Source: an uncultured Phascolarctobacterium sp.
Lineage (GTDB): Bacteria > Bacillota > Negativicutes > Acidaminococcales > Acidaminococcaceae
NCBI GenBank assembly: GCA_900552005.1
Contig: URXU01000010.1
Coordinates: 1-44,363 of the forward strand
DNA: 44,363 nt
Direction of reading: 5' to 3'
In this document: piece by piece, positions 16,190 through 23,482 of the stretch
Numbering within the stretch: position 1 is the stretch's first letter
Layout: every line of letters starts with the position of its first letter
The notes under the pieces: model-generated
The model's database searches: none
What the model saw: the letters and a program-made list of their open reading frames with translations, nothing else
What the model was told of the DNA's origin: nothing
Program-made: the position numbers and the translations under genes

Positions 16190-19100
16190 ATGCAGGCAAA
16201 ATATTGCATTATACCGGATAGTGAAAAACTTTTCGCATTTTTATCCGCACAGTCCTTATCACCTACGGAACTCATGCAGCTGAAACTCATGCATATCAGT
16301 AAGATTTGCATTGATGAAAGCTCTTGTGTGTGGGAGATTCATTTTGACTGTGCCGCCCATATTATGCAGGATGTTATGCAAGCAGCTGCCGCAAAGCTGG
16401 CGGTTGCTTTTTCTTTGACCAAAGTAGATTTTATTTGCGATGGCGACGGCAGCCGCTGCCCGATGCCGCAGACTGCCACAACGGAAAGTATGCCCGAACA
16501 GGAGTATGAAATTACTGACTGCGGCGGTGTGCCTTATCCTGATGATGTACCACTGCCGGAAGAACCGCCGGATCTGGAAATTGGTGAGGCAGAGCCCAAG
16601 GAACCCATACCTTCCTGCGATCTTCAGGAGGATTACGACGCTGCCTACAAGCAGGCTTACAATCAGCTGTATGGTGAGAAAAAAGATAATGGCCTGCTGT
16701 GGGGCAAAAACTTTAAAGGCAAAGTACGTCCGCTGGATTCTATTTTTGAAGAAGAGAACAGAGTGGTCATCGAAGGGACCTTCGTCAAGAGTATAGATAA
16801 AGACGGAAAATTTACTTCTTTTGTTGAAAAAGAATTTCGTACGGGTAAAATTGCTCTGACTTTTAATATCAGCGATAATACTAACGGCATCTATGTCAAG
16901 CTGTTTTTTGGCGGCAAGGATGATAATAATGATGCCCGCAGCGAATGCAATCAGTTTAAAAATCTGCTGAAACCGGGAATGCGCCTGCGCATCATGGGAA
17001 ATGTGGCACCGGACAGATTCATGTTTGATGAGATGGTGATGACGCCACAGGGAATTATGAAGATAGATGTACCTGAGCGCATGGATAACGCCGCGGAAAA
17101 ACGCGTCGAACTGCATTGCCATACTAAGATGAGCAAAATGGACGGGCTGACGCCTATGGAAGATTTGGTTAAAAAGGCTGTCAAATGGGGTCATAAGGCG
17201 CTTGCTATTACTGATCATGGCGTGGTGCAGGCTTTTCCGTTTTGTTATGATGCGGCTGAAGGCAGCGACCTGAAACTGATTTTCGGCATGGAAGGCTATC
17301 TGATCGGTGATCATAAGCTGAAAGCAGGAGATTTAGACAGGGAGCCTACGGATACAATCAAAAAAAGCAGAGTGCCGAAAATACCCAGCTATCATATTAT
17401 TATTCTGGCCAAAAACGAAACCGGGCTGCGTAATCTTTATAAACTGGTAACTATCAGTCATCTGCGTTATCTGCATAAGCGGCCGCTTCTGCCGCGGCAG
17501 GTTATTGAAGAGCATCGGGAAGGGCTTTTACTGGGGTCAGCCTGTGAAGCCGGCGAATTGTATCGCGCTTTGCTCAGCGGCGCCTCCGATGACGAGCTGG
17601 AGGAAATTGCTTCCTTTTACGATTATCTTGAGATTCAGCCGACAGGCAACAATATGTTCCTGGTACGTGAAAACCGCTGTACGGTTCAGGATATTGAAAA
17701 TTACAATAAACGGATTTATGAATTAGGCAAAAAGCTTGGCAAACTGACTGTTGCAACTTGTGACGTGCATTTTCTCAATCCGGAAGATGAGCTTTTGCGT
17801 GCCATTTTGCAGGCTGGCCAAAACTATAAGGATGCGGAAGAACAGCCGCCGCTGTATTATCGGACTACGGAAGAAATGCTGGCTGAATTTGCCTATCTTG
17901 GCGAGGATGTGGCTTACGAGGTCTGCGTAACCAATACCAACAAAATTGCGGATATGATTGAAAAAATCAAGCCGGTGCCTGATCGTGACCAATTGTACTC
18001 GCCATTTATTCCGGGCGCGGAAAAAGCTATTAAAGAAATGTCCTATCAGCGAGCGCATGAATGGTATGGTGACGAACTGCCGCAAATTGTTGCCGACCGT
18101 TTAAAGCTGGAACTTGATTCAATTATTAATCATGGCTTCTCCGTATTGTATTACATTGCGCACAAGCTGGTAAAAAAATCCTTGGATGACGGTTATCTGG
18201 TTGGCTCCCGCGGCAGTGTAGGTTCATCTTTTGTTGCGACGATGATTGATATTACCGAGGTTAATCCGCTAAAACCCCATTATCGCTGTCCTCAATGCCG
18301 CCATAGTGAATTTTTCCTCAATGAGGAATATGCTTCCGGCTTTGATTTGCCGCCGAAGCAGTGCCCGCATTGCGGCACAGCCATGCTGCGTGACGGACAC
18401 GATATACCATTTGCTGTTTTTATGGGTTTCCACGGCGATAAAGTACCTGATATCGATTTGAATTTCTCAGGTGATTATCAGCCGACAGCCCATAAATACA
18501 CGGAAGAGCTTTTCGGCCGCGACAATGTCTGCCGTGCGGGAACGATTTCTACTATTGCGGTAAAAACGGCGCAGGGCTATGTGCGAAAATTTTATGAGTC
18601 AAGAAATCAGCATGTGCATCCTGCCCATGTTGCTGCCCTTGTAGAGGGATTTGCGGGCATCAAGCGCACAACGGGCCAGCATCCAGGCGGCATCATGGTT
18701 GTGCCGCGCAATATGGATATACATTATATTTCGCCAATGAATAGACCGGCTGATGAAAAAGATTCGGCAACGATAACTACCCACTTTGATTATCACAGCA
18801 TTAATGACCGACTGGTTAAGCTTGATATTCTGGGTCATGATGATCCTACCGTTATTAAGATGCTGGAAGAACTTACCGCCATTGCGCCTAAGCAGATTCC
18901 TGTTGGCGATGAAGAAACTATGCGCCTTTTCCAGAATACTTCGTCGCTTGGGGTGACGCCGGAGCAGATTTTCAGTGATGTAGGTACTTTTGGCATTCCA
19001 GAGTGCGGCACCAACTTTGTTCGTACCATGATTAATGATGTTCAGCCAAAGAATTTCAGTGACGTGGTGCGCGTATCAGGATATTCCCATGGTACGGATG

Positions 19101-19882
19101 TATGGCTGAACAACGCTCAGGATCTGCTTAAGGAAGGCAAGCCCGTAGAAGAAACAATTTCTACCCGTGATGATGTTATGACCAGTTTGATTGCCAAGGG
19201 TGTGGAACCAAGCATGGCCTTTAAAATCATGGAACATGTGCGCAAAGGCAAAGCGGCCAAAAAAGGCCTGGAGCCGGCAATGCTGGAAGCCATGAAGGGT
19301 GCGGGAGTACCCGACTGGTATATTAAGTCCTGTGAAAAGGTTCAGTATCTTTTTCCGAAAGCGCATGCCGTTGCGTATGTATTGATGGCGTATCGCATTG
19401 CTTACTGTAAGGTACATTATCCACGGGAATTTTATGCGGCTTACTTTACCGTGCGTGCACCTGAATTTGATACGTCTTATATTGTTAAAGGCAAAGCTTT
19501 CATCAAAGATTTTTTGAAGAATGTTTATCATCAGGGTAATCAGGCTACTACTCAGGATAAAGTAGCGGCTACTTATCTGGAATTGGCTAATGAAATGCTG
19601 GAACGTGGGCTGGAATTTGACAAAATTGATATCTATGCCTCCGATCCGGTAAAATTCACTGTTACGGAAAAAGGTATTCGTCCGCCGCTGGCTGCTTTAA
19701 GCGGCGTAGGCGCCAGTGCAGCGTTAAGCATTGCCAAAGTCCGCGATCGCAAAAAGCCTTTTATTTCACAGGAAGATTTACGCATACGCGCGCAAATCAG
19801 CAAAACCGTTATTGAAAGATTGGCTGAAATGGGAGCACTTGATGATTTGCCGGAAAACAATCAAATAGACCTTTTTGGTTAA
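16190..19882 (+). CDS. polC: DNA polymerase III alpha subunit PolC, lacking the exonuclease domain
   Basis: About 1230 residues. GTG 16175 is in frame, but GAAAGGA at 16177-16183 points to ATG 16190. In order: N-terminal domain, OB fold (RPLDSIFEEENRVVIEG), PHP domain beginning KRVELHCHTKMSKMDG (about 305), zinc ribbon CPQC...CPHC (from Cys 700), palm with PDIDLNFSG (Asp 754, 756), then TTGQHPGGIMVVP and LDILGHDDPT. Typical PolC is about 1430 residues, with a DnaQ-like exonuclease splitting the PHP domain. Here the chain passes from FGMEGYLIGD (about 370) to PSYHIIILAKN (about 397) with only a short linker and no DxETTG motif. The frame is uninterrupted, so proofreading must come from another protein. 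Confidence 0.95.
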   Translation: MQAKYCIIPDSEKLFAFLSAQSLSPTELMQLKLMHISKICIDESSCVWEIHFDCAAHIMQDVMQAAAAKLAVAFSLTKVDFICDGDGSRCPMPQTATTESMPEQEYEITDCGGVPYPDDVPLPEEPPDLEIGEAEPKEPIPSCDLQEDYDAAYKQAYNQLYGEKKDNGLLWGKNFKGKVRPLDSIFEEENRVVIEGTFVKSIDKDGKFTSFVEKEFRTGKIALTFNISDNTNGIYVKLFFGGKDDNNDARSECNQFKNLLKPGMRLRIMGNVAPDRFMFDEMVMTPQGIMKIDVPERMDNAAEKRVELHCHTKMSKMDGLTPMEDLVKKAVKWGHKALAITDHGVVQAFPFCYDAAEGSDLKLIFGMEGYLIGDHKLKAGDLDREPTDTIKKSRVPKIPSYHIIILAKNETGLRNLYKLVTISHLRYLHKRPLLPRQVIEEHREGLLLGSACEAGELYRALLSGASDDELEEIASFYDYLEIQPTGNNMFLVRENRCTVQDIENYNKRIYELGKKLGKLTVATCDVHFLNPEDELLRAILQAGQNYKDAEEQPPLYYRTTEEMLAEFAYLGEDVAYEVCVTNTNKIADMIEKIKPVPDRDQLYSPFIPGAEKAIKEMSYQRAHEWYGDELPQIVADRLKLELDSIINHGFSVLYYIAHKLVKKSLDDGYLVGSRGSVGSSFVATMIDITEVNPLKPHYRCPQCRHSEFFLNEEYASGFDLPPKQCPHCGTAMLRDGHDIPFAVFMGFHGDKVPDIDLNFSGDYQPTAHKYTEELFGRDNVCRAGTISTIAVKTAQGYVRKFYESRNQHVHPAHVAALVEGFAGIKRTTGQHPGGIMVVPRNMDIHYISPMNRPADEKDSATITTHFDYHSINDRLVKLDILGHDDPTVIKMLEELTAIAPKQIPVGDEETMRLFQNTSSLGVTPEQIFSDVGTFGIPECGTNFVRTMINDVQPKNFSDVVRVSGYSHGTDVWLNNAQDLLKEGKPVEETISTRDDVMTSLIAKGVEPSMAFKIMEHVRKGKAAKKGLEPAMLEAMKGAGVPDWYIKSCEKVQYLFPKAHAVAYVLMAYRIAYCKVHYPREFYAAYFTVRAPEFDTSYIVKGKAFIKDFLKNVYHQGNQATTQDKVAATYLELANEMLERGLEFDKIDIYASDPVKFTVTEKGIRPPLAALSGVGASAALSIAKVRDRKKPFISQEDLRIRAQISKTVIERLAEMGALDDLPENNQIDLFG

Positions 19883-19886
19883 TTAC

Positions 19887-19920
19887 AAAGACTGAAATCA
19901 TTTTATTTCAGTCTTTTTTC
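19887..19920 (+). terminator. Rho-independent terminator after polC
   Basis: A perfect 12-bp stem (AAAGACTGAAAT at 19887-19898 and ATTTCAGTCTTT at 19905-19916) with a 6-base loop and a T-run tail ends the long uppS-polC unit. Confidence 0.92.
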
Positions 19921-19974
19921 ATTTTTGAAACTTATAATAAGTAAAAATAAATAGAAATAGAAAATCTTTTTTTG

Positions 19975-20003
19975 TTGCATAGTCAATGCAAATAGATTAT
20001 ACT
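19975..20003 (+). promoter_or_regulatory. Promoter of the [FeFe] hydrogenase gene with overlapping dyad
   Basis: TTGCAT (19975-19980) and TATACT (19998-20003) are 17 bases apart. The -35 element is half of an inverted repeat TTGCAT-agtca-ATGCAA (19975-19991), a possible operator for redox or hydrogen-responsive control. The dyad is short (6 bp per arm), so the operator part is tentative. Confidence 0.55.
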
Positions 20004-20032
20004 AAGGAAAATTGAATTCAGGAGGAGATTCT

Positions 20033-21562
20033 ATGTCCAAACATCAATTTACTGACATCCGAGTTGCCATTGAGCCGGATAATCCGTCGATTCAGCGTCT
20101 GGAGTTCAAATGTATTAAATGCGGCGCCTGTAAGACCGTCTGCACAAATGATATAGGTGTCTGCGGTACCTATGACCTGCGGTATACAAATGATGTACCG
20201 GTTTGCATTAACTGCGGTCAGTGCGCTAATGTTTGTCCTGTTGATTCCATAACGGAAAAATTTGAAATTTATCAGGTAGCAGCGGCTCTAAGAGATCCGG
20301 AGAAAATTGTGATTGTGACAACATCTCCTTCCGTACGTGTTGCTTTAGGTGAGGAATTTGGTCTGGCTGACGGCAGCTTCGTCGAAGGCAAGATGATCGC
20401 CTTACTGAAAAAACTGGGCGCTGATTATGTTTTAGATACTAATTTTGCTGCGGATTTGACCATTATGGAAGAAGCCAGTGAGTTGGCGCGCAGGCTGCAG
20501 GGAAAAGATAAAAAACTGCCTCAGTTTACCAGTTGCTGCCCAGCTTGGGTTAAGTTTATGGAAACATATTATCCCGATATGCTGGAACATTTATCCACGG
20601 CTAAAAGCCCCATTGGTATGCAGGGTCCGACTATTAAAACCTATTTTGCTAAGAAAATGGGTATTGCTCCGCATAAAATTGTCAATGTTGCTCTTACTCC
20701 CTGTACCGCGAAAAAATTTGAAATCCGCAGAGATGAAATGTGTGCTGCAGGGCGCTACCATGGTGATGAAGCCATGAGAGATATGGATTTTGTAATTACC
20801 ACCAGAGAAGTGGCGATGCTGGCTAAAGATGAAAAAATTGATTTTGCTGCCTTAAGTGATGCCCAGTTTGATGATTTTATGGGATTGGGCAGTGGCGCCG
20901 GCATTATTTTCGGCAATACCGGCGGGGTTATGGAAGCAGCTTTGCGTACTGCCTATGCTTTTCTTACGGGTGACGATGTTCCTGAAAATTTGCTGCAGCT
21001 GCAGGCAGTACGGGGAATGCAGGGCATTCGTGAGGCTGAATTGGCAATAGCGGGCAGAAATCTGAAGGTGGCAGTGGTTTATGGCACAGCAAATGCACGC
21101 CGCTTACTGGAACAAATAAAAGCAGGTAAGCTGCAATATGATTTTATTGAAGTCATGACTTGTCCTGGTGGTTGTATTGGCGGCGGCGGCCAGCCTAAAG
21201 ACCGGGAATACAAAGGCGATGCCCTGAGAGAAAAACGCATTCAGGGGCTGTATAAAAGAGATAGTGATGTGGCAGTCAGAAGCAGTTATCTGAATCCGCA
21301 GATTAAGAAGCTTTACGAAGAATTCTACGGGGAACCACTTAGCGAGCTGGCCGAAAATATGCTGCACACCATGTATCAGGATCGCAGCGGTGACCTGGGA
21401 GGGCACTATATTGCTCCTGAAGAGCCGGAGCAGCCTGCAGACAGCGGCAAAAAATATCGCTGCCGCATTTGCGGATATATCTATGAAGGACCGGAATTAC
21501 CAAAAGACTATATCTGTCCCGTATGTAAGATGGGAAGAGAAATGTTTGTGGAAATTCAATAG
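20033..21562 (+). CDS. [FeFe] hydrogenase, monomeric, with C-terminal rubredoxin domain
   Basis: About 509 residues; GGAGGA at 20021-20026 selects ATG 20033 over the in-frame TTG 20012. N-terminal 2[4Fe-4S] domain: Cys 27/30/33/37 and 58/61/64/68. H-cluster domain: TSCCPAW (166-172), TPCTAKKFE (222-230) and EVMTCPGGCIGGGGQP (373-388), with all four cluster cysteines present. The TSCCPAW form of the first motif recalls group B rather than group A enzymes (from memory). Residues 475-509 are a rubredoxin with CRIC (477-480) and CPVC (495-498). No HydE/F/G maturases are nearby. Likely cytoplasmic H2 production or uptake with ferredoxin, the rubredoxin giving an extra electron port (inference). 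Confidence 0.92.
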   Translation: MSKHQFTDIRVAIEPDNPSIQRLEFKCIKCGACKTVCTNDIGVCGTYDLRYTNDVPVCINCGQCANVCPVDSITEKFEIYQVAAALRDPEKIVIVTTSPSVRVALGEEFGLADGSFVEGKMIALLKKLGADYVLDTNFAADLTIMEEASELARRLQGKDKKLPQFTSCCPAWVKFMETYYPDMLEHLSTAKSPIGMQGPTIKTYFAKKMGIAPHKIVNVALTPCTAKKFEIRRDEMCAAGRYHGDEAMRDMDFVITTREVAMLAKDEKIDFAALSDAQFDDFMGLGSGAGIIFGNTGGVMEAALRTAYAFLTGDDVPENLLQLQAVRGMQGIREAELAIAGRNLKVAVVYGTANARRLLEQIKAGKLQYDFIEVMTCPGGCIGGGGQPKDREYKGDALREKRIQGLYKRDSDVAVRSSYLNPQIKKLYEEFYGEPLSELAENMLHTMYQDRSGDLGGHYIAPEEPEQPADSGKKYRCRICGYIYEGPELPKDYICPVCKMGREMFVEIQ

Positions 21563-21569
21563 CTATAAA

Positions 21570-21602
21570 AAAAGTACTGCTTGTCTAAGCAGTACTTTTA
21601 CG
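21570..21602. terminator. Bidirectional terminator between convergent genes
   Basis: A perfect 13-bp stem (AAAAGTACTGCTT at 21570-21582 and AAGCAGTACTTTT at 21587-21599) with a GTCT loop, A-rich on the left and T-rich on the right. It can end both the hydrogenase transcript and the minus-strand Cys-rich gene. Confidence 0.88.
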
Positions 21603-21608
21603 ATATAT

Positions 21609-21899
21609 TTATTTAATGATAGTCAGATTGTACAGATTGGTATTTGCCGGCAGAGGCGTGATAGGAATTTTCTGAGCGCGTTTAAGAATAGTCATATAGC
21701 GCTTTTTAGGAGATACAGCTTCAATACTTTCCTTGGTTTTGGCCATCTGCATTAAAGAAAGGATTTTTCTGGTGAAGGACCATTTTTTATATTCTCCGCA
21801 ATAAGTGTGACAGCCTAAGCAACGGTTTGGGCAATGGTAGCAGGTAGCTTCGGCGCTGTTCAAATATTTTTTGTTAGTGTTTAAAATATTTACAGTCAC
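21609..21899 (-). CDS. Small cysteine-rich protein, function unknown
   Basis: A 96-residue basic protein. On the minus strand AAGGAGG lies 9 bases before GTG at 21899, preferred over a longer frame reaching 21935. Residues about 20-33 read CYHCPNRCLGCHTYC, followed by GEYKKW. The pattern resembles a CxxCxxRxxxCHxxCxxY motif that recurs in small Bacillota proteins of unknown role and suggests a metal-binding knuckle. No signal peptide or membrane segment. It converges on the [FeFe] hydrogenase gene, and its upstream region contains a strong palindrome. Metal or redox sensing is possible but not shown. Confidence 0.65.
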   Translation of the reverse strand: MTVNILNTNKKYLNSAEATCYHCPNRCLGCHTYCGEYKKWSFTRKILSLMQMAKTKESIEAVSPKKRYMTILKRAQKIPITPLPANTNLYNLTIIK

Positions 21900-21920
21900 G
21901 ATTAGGAGCCTCCTTATAAA

Positions 21921-21949
21921 ATTATACTTATACATTTGATATGTATAAG
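21921..21949 (-). promoter_or_regulatory. Palindromic operator candidate upstream of the Cys-rich gene
   Basis: CTTATACAT (21927-21935), TTGAT spacer, ATGTATAAG (21941-21949): a perfect 9-bp inverted repeat with a 5-base spacer. On the minus strand a TATAAT (complement of 21921-21926) follows directly, so the palindrome would occupy the -35/spacer region of that promoter. The -35 itself is not clear. Without a T-run it is unlikely to be a terminator. Confidence 0.5.
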
Positions 21950-22084
21950 CAAAAATCCTTTTTCAGCATGTAAAATCTGTTTAAAATATAAGCTCTTTTG
22001 TAAAATAAATGTTAAGTAATCATATTTACAGTACAGAAAATTTAGACAAATGCAGTTTATTAATTATCTACAGCAGGTGAAGGT

Positions 22085-22840
22085 ATGAAGATTATTATTT
22101 CCCCGGCCAAGCAAATGCGCGTGGATGAAGACGCGGCAGGATACAGGCAGCCGTTGTTTTTAAAGCGCAGCAGAGATTTGTTAAAAGCACTGCGTGACTT
22201 GGATTATCCGGCTTTAAAGCAGTTATGGCAATGCAATGATAAATTGGCGCAGCAGAATTATGAACGGCTGCAGCAGATGGATTTGACGCGTAATTTGACG
22301 CCGGCTGTTTTAGCTTATGATGGCCTTCAATATACACATATGGGCCCGCGCGTATTTGATGAAGCTTCCTGGCAGTATGTTTGTGAAAATTTACGTATAC
22401 TATCAGGCTTTTATGGCATTTTGCGTGCCGATGACGGTATTGTGCCGTACAGACTGGAAATGCAGGCAAAATTGGCATGCTGCGGTTTTAAAAATCTGTA
22501 TGCTTTTTGGGGAAACAGTATTTGTAAGCAGCTTACAGCCGAAGATAAAGTGATTCTTAATCTTGCTTCTAAAGAGTACAGCAAGGTTATTGAACCATAT
22601 CTGGAATCAGATGTGCTCTTTGTAAGCTGCGTGTTTGCGTTCGGCAATCAGGAAAAATATAAGGTAAAGGCTACGGAAGCCAAGATGGCGCGCGGGTTTA
22701 TGGTGCGATGGTGTGCTGAGCGCCAGATAACCGATATTCAGCGTGTCAAGGAGTTTAACGGCTATGGGTATCGTTTCTGTGAAGAACTTTCTCATGATAG
22801 GGAATATGTTTTTCTCAAAGGAGAGAAGCAGTCTATATAG
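22085..22840 (+). CDS. yaaA: Peroxide stress protein YaaA (UPF0246/DUF328)
   Basis: A 251-residue protein of full family length. Conserved blocks are the N-terminal MKIIISPAKQM, LTPAVLAYDGLQYTHM, LRILSGFYGILRADDGIVPYRLEMQ, NLASKEYSKVIEP and a C-terminal FNGYGYRFCEELS. E. coli YaaA limits intracellular iron and damage during H2O2 stress and binds DNA. Its placement beside the [FeFe] hydrogenase fits oxygen or iron-sulfur protection, but no shared operon exists: the intervening gene is on the other strand. AGGTGAAGG precedes the ATG. Confidence 0.92.
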   Translation: MKIIISPAKQMRVDEDAAGYRQPLFLKRSRDLLKALRDLDYPALKQLWQCNDKLAQQNYERLQQMDLTRNLTPAVLAYDGLQYTHMGPRVFDEASWQYVCENLRILSGFYGILRADDGIVPYRLEMQAKLACCGFKNLYAFWGNSICKQLTAEDKVILNLASKEYSKVIEPYLESDVLFVSCVFAFGNQEKYKVKATEAKMARGFMVRWCAERQITDIQRVKEFNGYGYRFCEELSHDREYVFLKGEKQSI

Positions 22841-22850
22841 TAGTAAAGTC

Positions 22851-22879
22851 TTGCCATAGGCGCAGGATAATGTTATAAT
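22851..22879 (+). promoter_or_regulatory. Predicted promoter of the rimP-nusA-infB operon
   Basis: TTGCCA (22851-22856) and a perfect TATAAT (22874-22879) with a 17-base spacer, about 105 bases upstream of rimP. It drives at least rimP to infB, since no terminator is seen until after rpsO. Confidence 0.75.
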
Positions 22880-22906
22880 ACTAACAGAATATATATTTAT
22901 TATTTT

Positions 22907-22936
22907 GGAAGAGTGGGTTAAATACCCGCTCTTTCC
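22907..22936 (+). promoter_or_regulatory. Leader hairpin upstream of rimP
   Basis: GGAAGAGTGGG (22907-22917) pairs with CCCGCTCTTTCC (22925-22936), with one bulge and one G-U pair. No T-run follows, so it is not an intrinsic terminator. A hairpin of this kind upstream of rimP occurs in many Bacillota. It may be a processing site or protein-binding leader. Confidence 0.55.
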
Positions 22937-22984
22937 GCTTATACAAGCAAAATTATACAATTTAATATGGTGGAGGTGATAAAG

Positions 22985-23461
22985 ATGCAGGCGAAGGAAA
23001 TCGAAGCATTAATTACAGAGCTTGTGCAGCCAATTTTAGAAAATACGGATATTACTCTGGTTGATGTGGAGTATGTACGTGAAAAAGATTGGTATCTGCG
23101 TATTTTTATCGATAAACCTGATGGCGTGGAAATTGATGACTGTCAGCTGGTAAGTGAAAAGCTTACTGCTGTACTGGATGAAAAGGACCCCATTAAGGAC
23201 AAATACTTCCTGGAAGTTTCTTCACCTGGTATAGACCGTCCCTTGAAGAAAGATAAGGATTTTGAAGATGCTTATGGAACCAAGGTAGATATTACGTTCT
23301 ATGCTCCGTGGGAAGATATGAAACAGCTGGTTGCCGTGCTGGTATCTCATGATGACGAATTTGTGGAAGTTAAGAAAATTATCAAAGGCAGAGAGTTTAA
23401 AAATCCTGTCAAAATTGAACGTAAACTGATTGCAAATATCAGACCGCATATTGATTTTTAA
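22985..23461 (+). CDS. rimP: Ribosome maturation factor RimP
   Basis: About 158 residues. GGAGGT at 22972-22977 points to ATG 22985 rather than the upstream in-frame ATG 22967. The protein shows the N-terminal alpha/beta part (TLVDVEYVREKDWYLRIFIDKPDGV), the conserved DDCQLVSEKLTAVLDEKDPIKDKYFLEVSSPGIDRPLKK stretch, and a C-terminal SH3-like domain. It helps assemble the 30S subunit. It opens the canonical rimP-nusA-ylxR-ylxQ-infB cluster. Confidence 0.95.
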   Translation: MQAKEIEALITELVQPILENTDITLVDVEYVREKDWYLRIFIDKPDGVEIDDCQLVSEKLTAVLDEKDPIKDKYFLEVSSPGIDRPLKKDKDFEDAYGTKVDITFYAPWEDMKQLVAVLVSHDDEFVEVKKIIKGREFKNPVKIERKLIANIRPHIDF

Positions 23462-23482
23462 AATTTTTAGGAGGCGTATTAA

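Noticed and set aside
16259..17314. Long open frame (351 codons) on the minus strand inside polC
   Set aside because: It is antisense to a clearly conserved PolC N-terminal region, has no ribosome-binding site and no recognisable domain; its length follows from codon bias of polC.
17280..17385. polC as a frameshifted or deleted pseudogene
   Set aside because: The frame is continuous, both ends and all catalytic blocks are present, and the domain loss has clean borders with a sensible linker.
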